Shown: positions 6,853-9,458 of the stretch, piece by piece
Layout: the number at the start of each line of letters is the position of its first letter
Position numbering within the stretch: the first letter of the stretch is position 1
Made by a program: the position numbers and the translations under genes
The notes under the pieces: generated by a model
The model's input: only the letters and a program-made list of their open reading frames with translations
Databases searched by the model: none
What the model was told of the DNA's origin: nothing
Source of the DNA: Treponema sp.
GTDB taxonomy: Bacteria; Spirochaetota; Spirochaetia; Treponematales; Breznakiellaceae
Assembly (NCBI GenBank): GCA_031283905.1
Contig: JAITAW010000228.1
Span: 1-9,458, forward strand
DNA: 9,458 nt
Direction: 5' to 3'

Positions 6853-8552
6853 TACCGCACCCGCACCCGCCAATTTCTACCTGCGGCAAAACCCCAGCGT
6901 TCGTTCACATAGGTGGAAAAGGCGTTCGCTTCAGTCTGAAAAGCTCTTCCTATATCGGGCCACGTGCCGGAGTATTCGTCCTTTTTCGGGAGCATCGCTC
7001 TGCGCCAGGGGGATGCCTCCAGACGGGACGCCAAATTGCCGCCGAAATACCAGTACGCTTGGCTGGTGATTTGTTGTAGTACATGGGCTTGAAATTCGTT
7101 CAACACCAAGTAATTATCCGTAATATCGTAATGCTGATAATCAAAGAAAGACAAAATGAAGTTCTTTGCCGCCGGTATAAGCGATTCGTAGCGGCTTTTG
7201 GTGAAGAAGCGAAAATCCGTGTCAATGAAAAACAGCCCGTGAAAACCCTCATGCGCCATGAATTGTTTGCGCAGAACATCGGAAGACTCTCTTGACAAGG
7301 AGATGATCGCTCCGGAACCAGCGCTTATCTTTTCGTTTGTTTCCCTTTTCAAAATATCGTTTGCAAAGAGTATTTCTTTTAGCTCCAACTCTTCTTTCAA
7401 GAGCGGAAAGCGCGTTGTTTCCGCGCGTTCGAAAAAAGCGGCGAGATCTTCGGCGCGGTAATCGTGCGCATTCCAGCCATGCTGCCCTTCGAGTTCCTGA
7501 TCCGGAACAAGCCTGCCGCGATAGCCGGCTTTTTCCACAAAGAACGCAAGCCGCTTGAAAAGATTGTCCTGCACCTGATAATTCGCCGTATCAAAGATAA
7601 GCAGGGACGGAAATCCCTCCCACTGGAAAACCTCGTAACGGCTGTCCCTCCATTCGCCCTGTCGGTAGGCAAGCGCTATGCCTGGATCCGCCGGAATGGG
7701 GGCAAGAGGAAACGTCCTCTCCGGGGAAACCTCCAATCTCACCGTTCCCATGCGACTCGAAATGCTTACCCTGAGCGGATACAAATTGGAGGGAAACATG
7801 CCGGGGGGTACGTAGAGTGAATTTCCCTTTTGATGGGGACCTGTCCATTCAAAAAAGATCTCGCCAGGTTCAACCGTGATCGTGTCCCCCCCGCCGGTTC
7901 TTGCGTCAGAGGAATCGTAGAAAGAAGAAGCCGAAAGTTCAATTTTTCCGTTGCTTCTGAACGCTTCAGGCGGATCAATGAGCCACGACTCATTGCCTGT
8001 TCTGGTACCGTCTTGCCGGACAAAAGGCGTCGTCAGAAATGCCTTTCCTTCTGGCGACGCTTCCCATGAGAAACCAAACCAGCGTTTCTTGATGCGAAGG
8101 GCTTTTATCTCAAGAAAGGAGTCCGTTTCTTCTTTGGAAGCTTTTCTCTGTCGAGCCACAGAAACAGTGAATTTGTGGACGTTTGCAGCATTGATCGGCG
8201 CCGCAAAGTGTATGCTGTCTGGCTTTTGTTCGGTAATGAGCGAGGCGTCCAAGGGAAGCTCCCAGTCAGCCGCTTCCGCGCCTTCTATATGGAACAGAAT
8301 TGCGCCGTTAAATTGACCATGTATCGTATAGACTAATTCAAGGGAAGAATCTCTTGGAAACGCCACCGGATCCTCAAAAAAAAATCCCGTTTTGCTCTCT
8401 TTTGCAAGTGGAATGACTCCGGTCGCGCTCTTCTTTGAATGTCCATAGAGGACTCCGGCATCAACCGCAAAACTTACGCGCTTCTTAAAAGAGCAAGATG
8501 AAAAATATAGTAATGAGAATACGGTGAATAGAAAGAAAATCTTGGTCCGCAT
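6852..8552 (-). CDS. Putative lipoprotein with zincin-like HEGFH motif
   Basis: 566 residues; no family recognised. Residues 1-19 form a short basic, Phe-rich hydrophobic signal ending in YFSS followed by C20, a plausible spirochaete-type lipobox, so a lipid-anchored envelope protein is likely. The first two thirds look beta-rich, with many Phe, Trp, Pro and Thr (for example ELVYTIHGQFNGAILFHIEG), perhaps carbohydrate-binding-like or sandwich domains; this is only a visual impression. The last third is helical and holds H434-E-G-F-H438, followed 48 residues later by N485-E486-F-Q-A-H490. HExxH plus a downstream NExxA/H glutamate is the layout of gluzincin metallopeptidases, with E435 as the catalytic base and H434, H438 and E486 as zinc ligands. 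It heads the block containing pyrF, pyrK and pyrD, overlapping pyrF by one base. The C-terminus RVRVR is encoded by a short GC-rich hexamer repeat. Peptidase activity is inferred. Confidence 0.86.
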   Translation of the reverse strand: MRTKIFFLFTVFSLLYFSSCSFKKRVSFAVDAGVLYGHSKKSATGVIPLAKESKTGFFFEDPVAFPRDSSLELVYTIHGQFNGAILFHIEGAEAADWELPLDASLITEQKPDSIHFAAPINAANVHKFTVSVARQRKASKEETDSFLEIKALRIKKRWFGFSWEASPEGKAFLTTPFVRQDGTRTGNESWLIDPPEAFRSNGKIELSASSFYDSSDARTGGGDTITVEPGEIFFEWTGPHQKGNSLYVPPGMFPSNLYPLRVSISSRMGTVRLEVSPERTFPLAPIPADPGIALAYRQGEWRDSRYEVFQWEGFPSLLIFDTANYQVQDNLFKRLAFFVEKAGYRGRLVPDQELEGQHGWNAHDYRAEDLAAFFERAETTRFPLLKEELELKEILFANDILKRETNEKISAGSGAIISLSRESSDVLRKQFMAHEGFHGLFFIDTDFRFFTKSRYESLIPAAKNFILSFFDYQHYDITDNYLVLNEFQAHVLQQITSQAYWYFGGNLASRLEASPWRRAMLPKKDEYSGTWPDIGRAFQTEANAFSTYVNERWGFAAGRNWRVRVR

Positions 8553-8560
8553 ACTATGTT

Positions 8561-8590
8561 ATCTTAGCATGATTTTGACGATACATGCAA
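8561..8590 (-). promoter_or_regulatory. Candidate promoter of the lipoprotein-pyrFKD block
   Basis: On the minus strand TTGCAT (8590-8585) and TAAGAT (8566-8561) are separated by 18 bp, each matching four of six consensus bases. The -10 box is eight bases from the lipoprotein ATG, so the leader would be absent or one to two bases long, and no Shine-Dalgarno is seen. It lies in the 39-bp divergent gap, 8553-8591. No room exists for an attenuator or riboswitch. For the plus-strand gene only a weak pair, TTGGTC (8542) and TAGCAT (8565), can be drawn. Confidence 0.35.
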
Positions 8591-8591
8591 T

Positions 8592-9212
8592 ATGACGATA
8601 ATGGAAGAAAAACTTTTTTTGGCGCTTGCGCCCCACCGTGATTGCAGGAAAGGCGTGGAAATCATCAAGCGCTCGCTTTTTTCGCTCGGCTTTTACGGGG
8701 CGTTTTCATTTCCCCCGGTAAGCCCACTTGCCGTTCTTGCGCGCGCATTGACAAAAGACGAACTCAAGCGGTTCGCGGCGCAACTACGAAAAAATACGTT
8801 TGCGGACGGGAAAAAGGGGCGCATAACCGCCAGAGAATGGGTGACGATGAGACTTGGTGGGATTTCTTTTGGAGGACAGCGGCTTGATGTTCCAGTAAAG
8901 GAGTTGTTTCAAGCGGATGCCGCGCTTCCATGTGGCGTGGTTGCGGATATCTGCGCCGTTCCCCTGCTTGTGGAGGCTGTGACGCGCGGCGATGCGCCGG
9001 GCGCATTGTGGGAAGCCACTGAAGAAAAAAAAACGCACCCTGCTATGCGCCCTGCGTCTTTTTCTTTTACCGCCGGATATGTAGCGAACCTTGCGTTGCG
9101 CCCTCTTTGCAATGACGGGTATTCGTTTGAGTGGCGCATCGGAGAACCGATATGGATGCCGAAGGCACCGCCCTTTCAGCCGAAAACGACCGAAAAGCGT
9201 CTCTCTCCATAA
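8592..9212 (+). CDS. Conserved-looking protein of unknown function (206 aa)
   Basis: I do not recognise this protein. It is soluble-looking: no signal peptide or membrane segment. It starts EEKLFLALAPHRDCRKGVEIIKR, a beta strand followed by a helix, and has a Pro-rich turn GFYGAFSFPPVSPLAVL (about 34-50), a GGISFGGQRLDVPVKELF stretch (about 89-106) and a C-terminal strand-like FEWRIGEPIWMP. The opening strand resembles 2H phosphoesterases, but the paired HxT/S motifs are missing. Neither the ATG at 8592 nor a second at 8601 has a clear ribosome-binding site, so the start could be three codons later. The gene is divergent from the lipoprotein gene and convergent with tRNA-Pro, its stop lying one base from the tRNA end. 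Codon use is like the neighbours, so it seems a resident gene. Confidence 0.75.
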   Translation: MTIMEEKLFLALAPHRDCRKGVEIIKRSLFSLGFYGAFSFPPVSPLAVLARALTKDELKRFAAQLRKNTFADGKKGRITAREWVTMRLGGISFGGQRLDVPVKELFQADAALPCGVVADICAVPLLVEAVTRGDAPGALWEATEEKKTHPAMRPASFSFTAGYVANLALRPLCNDGYSFEWRIGEPIWMPKAPPFQPKTTEKRLSP

Positions 9213-9213
9213 A

Positions 9214-9287
9214 TCGGGCAACCCGGATTTGAACCGGGGACCCCAAGTCCCCCAGACTTGTACGCTAACCAACTGCGCTATTGCCCG
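9214..9287 (-). tRNA. tRNA-Pro (anticodon GGG)
   Basis: A complete 74-nt cloverleaf can be folded on the minus strand. The 7-bp acceptor stem is CGGGCAA with TTGCCCG, and the C1-G72 pair is typical of bacterial tRNA-Pro. The D arm is GCGC with GCGT around a GG-containing loop; the anticodon stem is CAAGT with ACTTG around loop CTGGGGG, giving anticodon GGG with G37. The T stem is CCCGG with CCGGG around TTCAAAT. The discriminator is A73 and no CCA is encoded, so CCA must be added by nucleotidyltransferase. It reads Pro codons CCC and CCU. Confidence 0.96.
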
Positions 9288-9297
9288 TATATGGTAT

Positions 9298-9326
9298 AGT
9301 ATAATACACCTATAAATTTTTGTCAA
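9298..9326 (-). promoter_or_regulatory. Sigma-70 type promoter of tRNA-Pro
   Basis: On the minus strand TTGACA (9326-9321, perfect) and TATACT (9303-9298, five of six) are separated by 17 bp. Ten bases separate the -10 box from the first base of the tRNA, so the primary transcript would have a 5' leader of only a few bases. Strong promoters of this kind are usual for stable RNA genes. Confidence 0.88.
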
Positions 9327-9339
9327 GCGGTCGCAGTGA

Positions 9340-9398
9340 GACATCGAAAAAGTAACCGAAAAGGGCGGTTTTGGACATTATGAAAATGTAACCCAAAA
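9340..9398 (+). repeat. Pair of direct repeats with internal dyad, probable insertion-sequence end
   Basis: Two copies of the pattern GACAT, 1-3 bases, GAAAAn, GTAACC, n, AAAA occur in the same orientation at 9340-9362 and 9374-9398, with the GTAACC cores 36 bp apart. Copy two also holds the small dyad ACATT-ATGAA-AATGT (9375-9389). Such repeated sites between a boundary and a start codon resemble transposase-binding sites at the end of an insertion sequence. The other end is not in the window, so the boundary is not defined; it could lie near TGAGACAT at 9337. The alternative is operator sites for the downstream gene. Confidence 0.55.
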
Positions 9399-9420
9399 TT
9401 TCATATTTCCAGCGGGAACT

Positions 9421-9426
9421 GGAGGT
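9421..9426 (+). promoter_or_regulatory. Ribosome-binding site for the reading frame leaving the window
   Basis: GGAGGT stands four bases before ATG at 9431. It is a strong Shine-Dalgarno and the main support that a gene begins here. Confidence 0.65.
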
Positions 9427-9430
9427 AAAA

Positions 9431-9458
9431 ATGGGGTTGCATATGAGCGAAAGAAAGG
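9431..9458 (+). CDS. Start of a gene leaving the window, possibly a transposase (3' partial)
   Basis: Only nine codons are visible: MGLHMSERK plus one base. The ATG follows GGAGGT at four bases; a second in-frame ATG (9443) is less well placed. The preceding direct repeats suggest an insertion sequence, and a short basic and acidic start such as MSERK would suit a transposase N-terminus, but nine residues cannot identify a family. It is transcribed away from tRNA-Pro. Confidence 0.4.

Noticed and set aside
6853..6870. Short GC-rich hexamer repeat (GCGGGT-like) at the end of the lipoprotein gene
   Set aside because: Only about two and a half units, inside coding sequence for RVRVR; likely chance and too short for a repeat element.
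9180..9200. Tandem CCGAAAA motif near the end of the 206-residue gene, similar to ACCGAAAA at 9355-9362
   Set aside because: The match is seven to eight bases, lies within coding sequence and lacks the GACAT and GTAACC parts of the right-hand repeats.
8592..9212. 2H phosphoesterase (RNA ligase-like) assignment from the opening FLALAP strand
   Set aside because: The two HxT/S motifs that define that superfamily are not present, so the family name would be unsupported.
8784..9344. A 186-codon minus-strand frame through tRNA-Pro and its promoter
   Set aside because: It crosses the tRNA and the 206-residue gene, and its Arg-rich composition is that of a shadow frame.

Overview
The window reads as chromosomal DNA from a bacterium of roughly balanced base composition, most likely a spirochaete of the Treponema type. 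The hints are a lipoprotein signal ending in a loose spirochaete-style lipobox, TTG start codons, and a tRNA gene without encoded CCA. This assignment is an inference: no rRNA or other decisive marker is present.

Left part, plus strand (1-2803): the 3' two thirds of ftsH (membrane AAA+ zinc protease), cut by the window edge, overlaps by 8 bp an uncharacterised exported protein with a repeat-like helical N-terminal half and three acidic EF-hand-like loops in its C-terminal part. The two look translationally coupled. They meet a long minus-strand block head-on, with only 36 bp between the stop codons and no convincing terminator hairpin there.

Middle, minus strand (8552 down to 2840): five closely packed genes, in transcription order a large putative lipoprotein with an HEGFH zincin-like motif, pyrF (OMP decarboxylase), pyrK (electron-transfer subunit of dihydroorotate dehydrogenase), pyrD (class 1B dihydroorotate dehydrogenase), and a two-transmembrane protein with a degenerate GGDEF-like domain. 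The first four overlap their neighbours by 1 to 8 bp; the last starts 2 bp after pyrD. PyrD and PyrK form one NAD-linked enzyme making orotate, and PyrF makes UMP at the end of the pathway. pyrB, pyrC and pyrE are not in the window. The last gene also has its own near-consensus promoter inside the end of pyrD, placed so that its mRNA would be leaderless or nearly so.

Right part: a 39-bp divergent control region separates the lipoprotein gene from an unrecognised 206-residue plus-strand gene. That gene ends 1 bp from a convergent tRNA-Pro(GGG) gene, which has a textbook promoter (TTGACA, 17 bp, TATACT). Just beyond that promoter lie two copies of a direct repeat, then a strong ribosome-binding site and the first nine codons of a reading frame that leaves the window. 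This looks like the left end of an insertion sequence, but the transposase cannot be proved from nine codons.

The best leads are the metallopeptidase-like lipoprotein at the head of a pyrimidine operon, the pseudo-GGDEF membrane protein at its end with a probable leaderless promoter, and the repeat array beside the tRNA.
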